25,936 nucleotides of DNA, from NCBI GenBank assembly GCA_045597345.1, contig JAZLJW010000132.1, forward strand, positions 1-25,936, written 5' to 3'. Source of the DNA: Treponema_I sp045597345. Its GTDB lineage: Bacteria; Spirochaetota; Spirochaetia; Treponematales; Treponemataceae. Positions 15,239 through 22,137 of the stretch are shown here, in pieces (the stretch's first letter is position 1; each line of letters opens with the position of its first letter). The notes below the pieces were generated by a model. That model had not been told where the DNA came from. It saw only the letters and a list, made by a program, of their open reading frames with translations, and did not search any database. The position numbers and the translations under genes are program-made.

Positions 15239-16336
15239 TCACTTATTCTCTGCAGCGAATTTGTCCATGAAGGCTACCAGTTTCTTAACGCCTTCCAGAT
15301 CCATGGCATTGTAGATGGATGCACGCATACCACCAACCAGACGGTGACCAGCCAGGTTAACAAGACCGGCTGCAGCAGCTTCTGCAACAAATTTCTTGTT
15401 GATGGCAGTTGCAGCGTCTGGATCAGTTTCTTTGGTCAGGAACGGTACGTTCATGATGGAACGGCTGCCTTTTTCTGCAGTTGCATGGTAGTAATCTGAA
15501 TTATCCAGATAGTTGTACAGGTATTCGGCTTTTTCATAGTTGCGTTTTGCCATGCCTTCAGCCCCGCCATTAGCTTTAATCCATTTGAGCACTTTACCCA
15601 TCATGTAGATGGTGTAGCATGGCGGGGTATTGTACATGGAACCACCGTCTGCGTGGATTTTGTACTGCAGCATGGTAGGAGCGTTTTCTACCGGCATGGT
15701 TTCAGGAATCAGGTCTTCGCGGATAATAACCAGAGTAACACCGGCAGGAGCCAGGTTTTTCTGGGCACCGGCATATACAACACCGAATTTGCTTACATCA
15801 AGTGGTTCAGAAAGAATGCAGCTTGAAGCATCGGTTACCAGTGGAATGTCGCCGGTATCAGGCAGGTATTCCCAGTGGGTACCCATAATGGTGTTGTTCA
15901 GGGTGATATGTACGTAATCGTAGTCGCCGGTAACTTTTTCTACTTTTGGGATATAGCAGAAGTTTTTGTCGTCGCTAGAAGCGATAACGTCTACATCAAG
16001 ATATTTTTTTGCTTCGGCAATGGCTTTTTTAGACCATACACCGGTATTTACATATGCAGCCTTTCCCGTCTTTTTCAGATTCATGGGAATCATGGCAAAC
16101 TGGGTAGAAGCACCACCCTGAAGGAACAGTACTTTATAGTTGGCAGGAACGTTCATCAGTTCGCGAACCAGGGCTTCACATTCAGCAATGATAGGTTCGT
16201 ATGCTTTAGAGCGGTGGCTCATTTCCATAACGCTCTGTCCGGTTCCATTGCAGTCAAGCATTTCTGCAGCAGCTTCTTTCAACACTTCTTCCGGCAGCTG
16301 TGATGGGCCGGCACTGAAATTATATACACGATTCAT
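15239..16336 (-). CDS. serC: Phosphoserine aminotransferase
   Basis: A 365-residue class V aminotransferase that transfers an amino group from glutamate to 3-phosphohydroxypyruvate, giving phosphoserine; it may also act in pyridoxal phosphate synthesis. Evidence is NFSAGPSQLPEEVL at the N-terminus, SHRSKAYEPI (40-49), the phosphate-binding GGAST (74-78), TDASSCILSEPLDV (168-181), and the PLP-binding lysine K193 in AGAQKNLAPAG. The length is normal. AAGGAAA precedes the ATG. It starts 22 nt after the rex stop and ends 10 nt before serA, so it is probably the middle gene of a rex-serC-serA transcript. A phosphoserine phosphatase (SerB) gene is not in the window. Confidence 0.96.
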   Translation of the reverse strand: MNRVYNFSAGPSQLPEEVLKEAAAEMLDCNGTGQSVMEMSHRSKAYEPIIAECEALVRELMNVPANYKVLFLQGGASTQFAMIPMNLKKTGKAAYVNTGVWSKKAIAEAKKYLDVDVIASSDDKNFCYIPKVEKVTGDYDYVHITLNNTIMGTHWEYLPDTGDIPLVTDASSCILSEPLDVSKFGVVYAGAQKNLAPAGVTLVIIREDLIPETMPVENAPTMLQYKIHADGGSMYNTPPCYTIYMMGKVLKWIKANGGAEGMAKRNYEKAEYLYNYLDNSDYYHATAEKGSRSIMNVPFLTKETDPDAATAINKKFVAEAAAAGLVNLAGHRLVGGMRASIYNAMDLEGVKKLVAFMDKFAAENK

Positions 16337-16358
16337 AGTTGGTTTCCTTTTTATTCCC

Positions 16359-16973
16359 TTAATAACTGCTCAACTGGAGCAGTGCCTGCATAACTGACAG
16401 GTCATAGACCCGGGTAGGTTCCGCTACCCTGAGCAAAGCCGCCGTGTAGTTCACAATACCTTTGATGCCGCACTGTGCCAGTCGGTTAGCAACTCCCTGG
16501 GCAGCATCTTCAGGCACGGCCAGAATGGCGTATTCTATGCGTTCCTGCTTGATTATGGTTTCTAACTTGCTGACGGTGTACAGCGGAAAATCAGTTACCA
16601 GGGTATCAACCCGGTTAACGCTTGAATCAAAGCCGGCAACAATTCTGAATGCGGATCCTGCAAACCCTTTATAATCAGCAAGCGCTGCGCCCAGACGCCC
16701 CATACCGATGATGCAACACCGCTTTTCATCGTTGGAGAGATTCAAGAAGTTTGAAATAATGATTTTCAGCCGGGAAACGTTGTAGCCTTGAGGTGATGAG
16801 CAGCTCTCCGGAAGAACACTGATATCGCGGCGGATTGTGTCGCTTGTCCAACCGGTACGATTCTGCAGCTCCTGGCTTGAAACCGTTTCCTTACCGTTTT
16901 TTTCGTAGGTATCCAGCATACGGACAAGCCTGATCAGCCGTTCTCTTGTCGGTTTTGAACATGCGCTCGCCAT
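16359..16973 (-). CDS. rex: Redox-sensing transcriptional repressor Rex
   Basis: A 204-residue Rex-family protein. The N-terminal winged helix (about 5-75) contains SSQELQNRTGWTSDTIRRDIS. The C-terminal Rossmann domain begins with CCIIGMGRLGAALADY (86-101) and ends with the domain-swapped helix VYDLSVMQALLQL. Rex dimers bind DNA when NAD+ is high and release it when NADH rises. The wing reads SCSSPQGYNV, whereas most Rex proteins have basic Arg/Lys-Gly residues before GY; this is unusual but the fold is otherwise clear. AAGGGG precedes the ATG. A perfect Rex operator lies 21-46 bp upstream, indicating autoregulation. It is followed closely by serC and serA. Confidence 0.9.
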   Translation of the reverse strand: MASACSKPTRERLIRLVRMLDTYEKNGKETVSSQELQNRTGWTSDTIRRDISVLPESCSSPQGYNVSRLKIIISNFLNLSNDEKRCCIIGMGRLGAALADYKGFAGSAFRIVAGFDSSVNRVDTLVTDFPLYTVSKLETIIKQERIEYAILAVPEDAAQGVANRLAQCGIKGIVNYTAALLRVAEPTRVYDLSVMQALLQLSSY

Positions 16974-16993
16974 TGAACACCCCTTCGTATACT

Positions 16994-17019
16994 GTTGTTG
17001 TGAACTTTTTCACAACAAC
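16994..17019. promoter_or_regulatory. Rex operator O1 in the rex promoter
   Basis: TTGTGAACTTTTTCACAA at 16998-17015 fits the established Rex consensus TTGTGAA-N4-TTCACAA at every position. The palindrome extends to 11-bp perfect arms (GTTGTTGTGAA and TTCACAACAAC). It lies just downstream of the predicted transcription start, where a bound repressor would block elongation or promoter clearance. Confidence 0.88.
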
Positions 17020-17028
17020 CACAATAAG

Positions 17029-17057
17029 AGTGTACTTTTTTGGAGAAACAGTTTCAA
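17029..17057 (-). promoter_or_regulatory. Sigma-70-type promoter for rex-serC-serA
   Basis: On the minus strand, TTGAAA (17052-17057) and TACACT (17029-17034) are 17 bp apart. The predicted start near 17022 places operator O1 at the very beginning of the transcript. The second palindrome (17070-17099) lies 12 bp upstream of the -35 box. Confidence 0.6.
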
Positions 17058-17069
17058 GTCAAGGGAAAG

Positions 17070-17099
17070 AATTAGCTGTGAATTTTTTCACAGCTAATT
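17070..17099. promoter_or_regulatory. Second Rex-type palindrome (O2), possibly also a terminator
   Basis: This is a perfect palindrome with 13-bp arms (AATTAGCTGTGAA and TTCACAGCTAATT) and a TTTT spacer. The core TGTGAA-N4-TTCACA equals the Rex consensus at all but the outermost base pair (C-G instead of T-A). It sits between the rhomboid stop codon and the rex -35 box. It could be a second Rex operator, a hairpin ending the DUF1846-rhomboid transcript, or both. It has no strong T-run on the minus strand. Confidence 0.6.
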
Positions 17100-17104
17100 A
17101 AAGA

Positions 17105-17818
17105 TTACTTTGTTACGCGGACGGTGTCAGTTTCAAACAGTGTTTCAACATCACCTGTTTTACTGATTTCTTTCTTTGCGGAATTATGCGATGTGTTCTT
17201 TCTGGCAGGACTTTTCTTTTTTGAAGGCACCGCAAGATATCCAAATATGCTGCCGCAAAGGCCACCAACCAGATGTGCTATATTTGAAATACCGGTAATC
17301 TGTGAATTTCCCAAAGAAAGAAACTCTTTTCCCAGATAAATCAGACAGACCAGAATAAAAGTCAACGGAATTTTACTGCGGTCAATGGTGCTGTAGGACG
17401 AACACAGAATCATCATGAACACGACACCGCTGGCTCCCATAAGCCCCTGTGGAATAAAGCAGGCATTGATGACACCGGTTACAAATGCAGTGGCAACAAC
17501 CATCACAAGCAGCATCTTGCTGCCAAAACGTTCTTCCAGAATGGGGCCAAGCAGCAACAGCAGTGACAGGTTCCCTACAAGGTGAGACCAGTCACGGTGG
17601 CCCAGAACATGGGTAAAAAGCCTGATGTAATGCAGTGGATTACGGTAATCAAAGGGGAATGGTCCGCTCTGACTACCTGGAGCAACAAACAGCAGAAGAG
17701 TTCCTGTCTTAACTACATACTGGTGCAGCAGCAGAACCGCTACACACAGTAAGGAAAAAGTCAAAGTAACCGGAGCATTGTATTCAATACCGATACGTTT
17801 TTTTTTGGAAGAAGCCAT
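17105..17818 (-). CDS. Rhomboid family intramembrane serine protease
   Basis: A 237-residue membrane protein with about six hydrophobic segments. The rhomboid catalytic elements are all visible: H74, H79 and N83 in HRDWSHLVGN (the H-x4-H-x3-N pattern), the nucleophile S130 in GASG (128-131), and the general base H182 in AHLVGG. Rhomboids cleave transmembrane substrates within the bilayer; the target here is unknown. The C-terminal 40 residues are a charged Lys-rich cytoplasmic tail. The start is 2 nt after the DUF1846 stop, so the two genes form one transcript. AGGAA is about 15 nt upstream, a long spacing, so translation may depend on coupling. Confidence 0.92.
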   Translation of the reverse strand: MASSKKKRIGIEYNAPVTLTFSLLCVAVLLLHQYVVKTGTLLLFVAPGSQSGPFPFDYRNPLHYIRLFTHVLGHRDWSHLVGNLSLLLLLGPILEERFGSKMLLVMVVATAFVTGVINACFIPQGLMGASGVVFMMILCSSYSTIDRSKIPLTFILVCLIYLGKEFLSLGNSQITGISNIAHLVGGLCGSIFGYLAVPSKKKSPARKNTSHNSAKKEISKTGDVETLFETDTVRVTK

Positions 17819-17820
17819 AA

Positions 17821-19293
17821 TTACAGCAGTTTTTCCTTTTTAACCGGTTCTGAGGTAAAGTCAATTCCCAGTTTCTTCAGAATCTTACGGTCAACTTCAC
17901 TGAGCATAACAGTGGTATGTACCTGCGTACCTTTTAATTCAGGCAACATATCAAGGGCAGCTTTCGCACGTTTATCGGTGGTTCCCATCATTGCCAGAGC
18001 AATAAGCAGTTCGTCGCTGTGCAGCCGGGGATTACGGCCAAAAAGGAAATCTACCTTAAGGCGCTGAATCGGTTCGATAACTGATTTAGGAATGATGTGT
18101 TCACTGTGTTCAATGCCGGCCAGATGCTTTAAGGCGTTCAAGAGCAGTGCAGCACAGGCACCGAACAGATCAGAAGTACCGGCAGTAATAATGGTACCAT
18201 CATTCAGTTCGATGGCAGCACAGGTTACATTGTCACGGGCACGGCGTTCTTTTGCAGCTACCGTAACTTTACGGTCATCAGTAGTAATGCCCATCTGCTT
18301 CATCAGCAGTTCCAGCTTATCAACCTGTTCTTCCGTTGCTTTGTCTTCAGTCAGCAGATTCAGGGTCTGGTAGTAGCGGCGGATGATTTCCTGTTTTGAT
18401 GCATAACAGCAGGCTTCATCATCAAAAATACTGAGTCCTGCCATGTTAACACCCATGTCAGTAGGTGATTTATAGGGGTTCTCGCCGTAAATGCCTTCAA
18501 AAATTGCATTGAGGACAGGGAAGATTTCGATATCGCGGTTGTAGTTGACAGTGGTCTTGCCGTAAGCTTCCAGATGGAAGGGGTCGATCATGTTTACGTC
18601 GTTCAGGTCGACGGTGGCGGCTTCGTAGGCGACGTTTACCGGATGCTTCAGCGGCAGGTTCCAGATTGGGAAGGTTTCAAACTTTGCATAGCCGGCTTTA
18701 ATGCCGCGTTTGTTGTCATGGTACAGCTGGCTTAAACAGGTAGCCATTTTTCCGCTTCCAGGACCGGGAGCGGTAATAACAACCAGAGGACGGCTTGTTT
18801 CAATATAGTCGTTCTTACCGAAACCGTCATCACTGTTGATAAGAGATACGTTGTGGGGGTAGCCGGCAATAGGATAATGAAGATAGGTTTTGATGCCCAT
18901 TTTATCAAGCTTGCTGCGGAATACGTCAGCCGATGCCTGGTTTGCGTAATGGGTAATGCACACACTGCCTACCATAAGACCACGCTGCTGAAATTCATCA
19001 CGCAGACGGAGAACGTCCATATCATAGGTAATGCCCAGGTCACCACGCACCTTGTTTTTTTCAATATCAGCAGCACTGATAACAATGACGATTTCTGCAA
19101 CTTCTGAAAGCTGCATGAGCATTTTCAGCTTACTGTCAGGTTCAAATCCGGGCAGTACACGGCTGGCGTGGAAGTCATCAAACAATTTGCCACCAAATTC
19201 CAGGTACAGTTTGTCACCGAATTTGCCAATGCGTTCTTTAATGTGTTCTGATTGAATGCGTAAGTATTTGTCGTTATCAAAACCGTTCTTCAT
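17821..19293 (-). CDS. DUF1846 domain-containing protein
   Basis: A 490-residue protein that matches the DUF1846 family along its full length, a conserved cytoplasmic family common in Firmicutes and spirochaetes with no agreed function. The N-terminus includes YLEFGGKLFDDFHASRVLPGF. A P-loop-like segment APGPGSGK lies at 175-182, followed by HYDNKRGIKAGYAKFETFPI, suggesting nucleotide binding. GGAG 9 nt upstream supports the ATG. A possible extended -10 element (TGC-TAAGAT on the minus strand, 19322-19330) could serve as promoter. It is followed by the rhomboid gene after only 2 nt. Confidence 0.93.
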   Translation of the reverse strand: MKNGFDNDKYLRIQSEHIKERIGKFGDKLYLEFGGKLFDDFHASRVLPGFEPDSKLKMLMQLSEVAEIVIVISAADIEKNKVRGDLGITYDMDVLRLRDEFQQRGLMVGSVCITHYANQASADVFRSKLDKMGIKTYLHYPIAGYPHNVSLINSDDGFGKNDYIETSRPLVVITAPGPGSGKMATCLSQLYHDNKRGIKAGYAKFETFPIWNLPLKHPVNVAYEAATVDLNDVNMIDPFHLEAYGKTTVNYNRDIEIFPVLNAIFEGIYGENPYKSPTDMGVNMAGLSIFDDEACCYASKQEIIRRYYQTLNLLTEDKATEEQVDKLELLMKQMGITTDDRKVTVAAKERRARDNVTCAAIELNDGTIITAGTSDLFGACAALLLNALKHLAGIEHSEHIIPKSVIEPIQRLKVDFLFGRNPRLHSDELLIALAMMGTTDKRAKAALDMLPELKGTQVHTTVMLSEVDRKILKKLGIDFTSEPVKKEKLL

Positions 19294-19364
19294 CTAAGTT
19301 TCTCCAAAAATTACGCCGTTTATCTTAGCATACATTCCCGGAGTTTGCCTATCTGCAGAAATTC

Positions 19365-19390
19365 ACCGGTCATAACTGGAGCCGATGTTC
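19365..19390. repeat. Left copy of 26-bp direct repeat (duplicated rpoN 3' end)
   Basis: This copy differs from the right copy (20688-20713) at one base. Read on the minus strand in the rpoN frame, it encodes NIGSSYDR followed by TGA, the same peptide that ends RpoN, but with a synonymous Tyr codon (TAT for TAC) and a different stop codon. It is probably the displaced original 3' end of rpoN, or a copy carried in with the insert. Confidence 0.75.
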
Positions 19391-19416
19391 GCCTAGGATT
19401 CTTTATGTAATATCTG

Positions 19417-20613
19417 TTAATGCAAGATTTCCCAATAACCGTTTTTATCAGCTCCCACCCGCTTAATTACCTTTGCTTCTTTTAGTTTTGCAACAGCTCT
19501 TTTTACGGTCGCTTCTGATTTATTGATTTTTGCAGCAAGATATTCATAAGTTGCATTCGGATTCTGCCGTATAAGTTCAAGAATACTTTTTACAGGGTCA
19601 TTTACAGGGTCATTTACAGGGTCATTCAGTTCCTTCTTAGCACCTGTATTCTGTTCAGCAAATTCTTCTTTATGTTCAGACATCAGCTTCAAATAAGTTT
19701 CAGAAGCAAAACAGCGGGCTGTTACGCCTCCCAAAGAAAGATCTATTTCTGGAATTTTTGCATTCTCTTCTTTGCAATAACCAGCAATCTTTTCAAAACC
19801 TCTTCCCCAAGATTCAACCATACCACACTTAAAGAAAACATTTGCCAAATTTGGATTACATGGTTTTGAAATATGTTCTTTGTAAAGATTTTCAACAGGA
19901 ACTTCTTTTGGTAGGGCACCGTCGTTCCAAAGTCTTATTTTGTCTTTGTAAACGCGAATCTGTATTGGAGTTGTAGCCAGATAATCTTTATGAATTACTG
20001 CATTCAACAAAAGTTCACGGAAAGCTGCTCTAGGGAAAAAGAAGGTTTCCTTTCTGTAAATGTCATCATAGGAAATGAGAGCCTTCATGTATTTTGAGTA
20101 GATAAGCTCAATTGTTTTTTCCACCTGCAATAACAATGGTCCGTGAATTTCATCCTGATAAAGAATGTCTGCTTCATTTTCAAAGTAAGCAATTTTGATG
20201 TATGCACCTGTAATCCATTTTTCAGGATCCGGATGAAAAGCAAGAATTGCTGCACGATCAAGATTTTCTCCTTCAAAAAGATGAAGATTCTGCAACAGCG
20301 TTGCATTTTCTACTTCAAGAGAGGCTTTGTCCAAACGGCCAGAATCCGATGCCTTTTTTCTGAAAAGTCTGAAAGCATCATTTTCAAGATCTTCAACCTT
20401 TACATTTGGAACAGGAATTGAATCCCATGTGCGCCCCTGAACATAGAGAATCATTTTATCAAGTTCAACACCAGAAAGCTCCTGCAATGTTGAACCGCAG
20501 CGTTTGTAATATTTCCCGTGGTAACTTACGGGAAACGGATATTTATCCACTGTGATTTCAAAGTAATCACGGTTGTCATCTTTAAGAAGCTTCACATCAC
20601 AGATAAGTCCCAT
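19417..20613 (-). CDS. ATP-binding AlbA_2/GHKL-type regulator, 5'-truncated
   Basis: 398 residues. It belongs to the group of putative transcriptional regulators with an N-terminal AlbA_2 (Schlafen-like) domain, a GHKL-type ATPase region and a C-terminal winged helix. Visible parts are the end of AlbA_2 (1-55, YYKRCGSTLQELSG), the ATPase N-box RELLLNAVIHKDY (199-211), WNDG (229-232), SWGRGFEKI (268-276), an NDPV triplet linker (330-341), and a winged helix (about 343-395). Homologues normally carry about 55 more residues at the N-terminus. Upstream codons without a start (20614-20649) still read SEDIPNKIRNT, a typical family sequence, and homology then stops near the rpoN repeat. The ATG at 20613 has no ribosome binding site, so this is probably a remnant. 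It is visibly more A+T-rich than its neighbours, a sign of transfer. Confidence 0.75.
   Translation of the reverse strand: MGLICDVKLLKDDNRDYFEITVDKYPFPVSYHGKYYKRCGSTLQELSGVELDKMILYVQGRTWDSIPVPNVKVEDLENDAFRLFRKKASDSGRLDKASLEVENATLLQNLHLFEGENLDRAAILAFHPDPEKWITGAYIKIAYFENEADILYQDEIHGPLLLQVEKTIELIYSKYMKALISYDDIYRKETFFFPRAAFRELLLNAVIHKDYLATTPIQIRVYKDKIRLWNDGALPKEVPVENLYKEHISKPCNPNLANVFFKCGMVESWGRGFEKIAGYCKEENAKIPEIDLSLGGVTARCFASETYLKLMSEHKEEFAEQNTGAKKELNDPVNDPVNDPVKSILELIRQNPNATYEYLAAKINKSEATVKRAVAKLKEAKVIKRVGADKNGYWEILH
19592..19627. repeat. Three tandem 12-bp units encoding NDPV
   Basis: ACAGGGTCATTT occurs twice, followed by ACAGGGTCATTC, all in frame on the minus strand. It encodes NDPVNDPVNDPV in the linker between the ATPase region and the winged helix. 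Similar NDPV/NDTV strings occur in homologues (from memory). The copy number is likely to change by slippage without breaking the frame. Confidence 0.85.
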
Positions 20614-20685
20614 GGTGTTTCTGATTTTGTTGGGGATATCCTCAGAAAGTTGTAAATCTGCGCATTCATCATTGTCAGAAGTATT

Positions 20686-22089
20686 TTACCGGTCGTAACT
20701 GGAGCCGATGTTCAGTTCACCACGGTATTTGGCAACGGTACGGCGGGCTACGGTAATACCGCGCTCTGCCAGGGCATCACATACTTTCTGGTCAGATAAC
20801 TTTTTCGTACTGCCGGACTTTTCGTGTTCTTCAAGAATCAATCTGATTTCTTCTTTCACTGCAGTTTTGCTGAGAGCTTCTGTTGTCATTGTCTCCGATA
20901 TATCATCACCGGTGCTGTCGGAATTTTGCCGTGATACCGTTACCCCGCTGGTAAAGAAATCACGGATTTCCATCATGCCCCATTCGGTCCGCACGTATTT
21001 TCCATTGGCGATGCGGCTGACTGTTGTTTCATGAACACCGATGTCCTCCGCAATCTGAGCCATGGTCATGGAAACCAGATATCGTTTTCCTTTGTCAAAA
21101 AAAGATTCCTGACGGGCAACGATGGCAGACAGAGCATTAAATACCGTAAGGGTCCGCTGTTCTATGGCATTCATAAAAAGACGGGCCTGCTGTACCGCCT
21201 CCCGCGCAAATTTTCCCGCTTCTCCCTTTTCGTCTGCCATCCCCTCAAATTCTGTCACCAGTGCTATTTCCGGAAGGCTTCCTTTATTCATCTCGATAAT
21301 GAACCGGGAACTGCCATCTTCAATTTCATCGGCAGTAGCCCTTCTGATTCTGGCATCAGGGCTGACGAAAACAGGCTCGTTACCACTTTCAAATTCCTGC
21401 GCAGGATTCGGATTCAGTGTCCTGATAAAGTCTAACGCCAGGTGCACTTCCTCTACGGTAACTTTCATTTTTTTTGCAATACCGGCAGGACGCTCAGATT
21501 CCAGCAATTTTGGGAACATTTCCAGCAGCATAATTGCCAGAGATGATCCGTCCGGAACGGTGCGTTTTTCATCCTGACATTCAGCCATAACAGAGCGGGC
21601 CTGCACCAGAAGACTTTCGGCAGGATTTTTTACACAGACTCCCACAGGATCAAACTGATGCAGTATTTCCAGAACCTGTTGTGCATCAGAGAGCGTCTGC
21701 CCCTTTTCCAGCACTGATTCCACCGGCTCCACAAAATACCCATGGTCATCAGTAACCTCAATAATGCGCTGAGCCAATTCGTAGCATTTTTGCGGCATAT
21801 CATCGAATTTCCGACATACCGCCAGCTGCTCCAGTAAATGTTCCTGTAGTGTTTCACCTTTCCCAGGCGCCGCCTCAAGCATAGCCTGATGTGTATCGCT
21901 GTCTCCGGCTGACGTTATCCTTCGTTCCCGGATAATCTCAATAGCAGGATTCTTCTGTACTTCTTCGTAAATAGCTTCGCTCAAATCATCAACGGGCATG
22001 GCCAGAAGATTGATGGTCTGAATCATTTGAGGAGTTAATTTTTGCGCTTGAACCATTCTGGTTGACTGGTTCAATGAAAGTTGAGGCAT
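20686..22089 (-). CDS. rpoN: RNA polymerase sigma-54 factor
   Basis: A 467-residue sigma-54 that directs RNA polymerase to -24/-12 promoters and depends on AAA+ enhancer-binding activators, none of which lie in the window. The N-terminal activator-interacting region is MPQLSLNQ followed by QKLTPQMIQTINLLAMP. The core-binding region follows. The helix-turn-helix is IGVHETTVSRIANGKYVRTE, and the RpoN box ARRTVAKYR (about 448-456) contacts the -24 element. The first ATG (22089) is chosen; an upstream TTG at 22113 would add eight residues not typical of the family. There is no Shine-Dalgarno sequence, and TATACT lies only 6 nt before the ATG, suggesting a leaderless transcript. The last eight codons lie in a 26-bp direct repeat found again at 19365-19390. 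Confidence 0.96.
   Translation of the reverse strand: MPQLSLNQSTRMVQAQKLTPQMIQTINLLAMPVDDLSEAIYEEVQKNPAIEIIRERRITSAGDSDTHQAMLEAAPGKGETLQEHLLEQLAVCRKFDDMPQKCYELAQRIIEVTDDHGYFVEPVESVLEKGQTLSDAQQVLEILHQFDPVGVCVKNPAESLLVQARSVMAECQDEKRTVPDGSSLAIMLLEMFPKLLESERPAGIAKKMKVTVEEVHLALDFIRTLNPNPAQEFESGNEPVFVSPDARIRRATADEIEDGSSRFIIEMNKGSLPEIALVTEFEGMADEKGEAGKFAREAVQQARLFMNAIEQRTLTVFNALSAIVARQESFFDKGKRYLVSMTMAQIAEDIGVHETTVSRIANGKYVRTEWGMMEIRDFFTSGVTVSRQNSDSTGDDISETMTTEALSKTAVKEEIRLILEEHEKSGSTKKLSDQKVCDALAERGITVARRTVAKYRGELNIGSSYDR
20688..20713. repeat. Right copy of 26-bp direct repeat at the rpoN 3' end
   Basis: Starts with ACCGGTC and ends with CCGATGTTC, as in the left copy (25 of 26 identical). It encodes the RpoN C-terminus NIGSSYDR, with the stop TAA. 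The A+T-rich truncated AlbA_2/GHKL gene lies exactly between the two copies, whose starts are 1323 bp apart. The geometry resembles integration at a gene's 3' end with restoration of the reading frame. Confidence 0.75.
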
Positions 22090-22137
22090 AGCGGTAGTAT
22101 AGCGTAAAAGCAAGATTGTGTGGTACAGTTTTAAATC
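22090..22137. promoter_or_regulatory. 48-bp divergent promoter region, rpoN / DUF1015
   Basis: On the minus strand TATACT ends 6 nt before the rpoN ATG. On the plus strand an extended -10 element (TGG-TACAGT, 22121-22129) ends 8 nt before the DUF1015 ATG. No Shine-Dalgarno sequence is present on either side, and -35 boxes are poor. Both messages would start at or within a few bases of the start codon. Confidence 0.45.

Noticed and set aside
17070..17099. Simple rho-independent terminator as the only role for the palindrome
   Set aside because: There is no strong T-run on the minus strand, and the core matches the Rex consensus at 16 of 18 palindrome positions, so an operator role is at least as likely.
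19592..19627. CRISPR-like array
   Set aside because: The 12-bp units are contiguous, have no spacers, and encode an in-frame NDPV linker.
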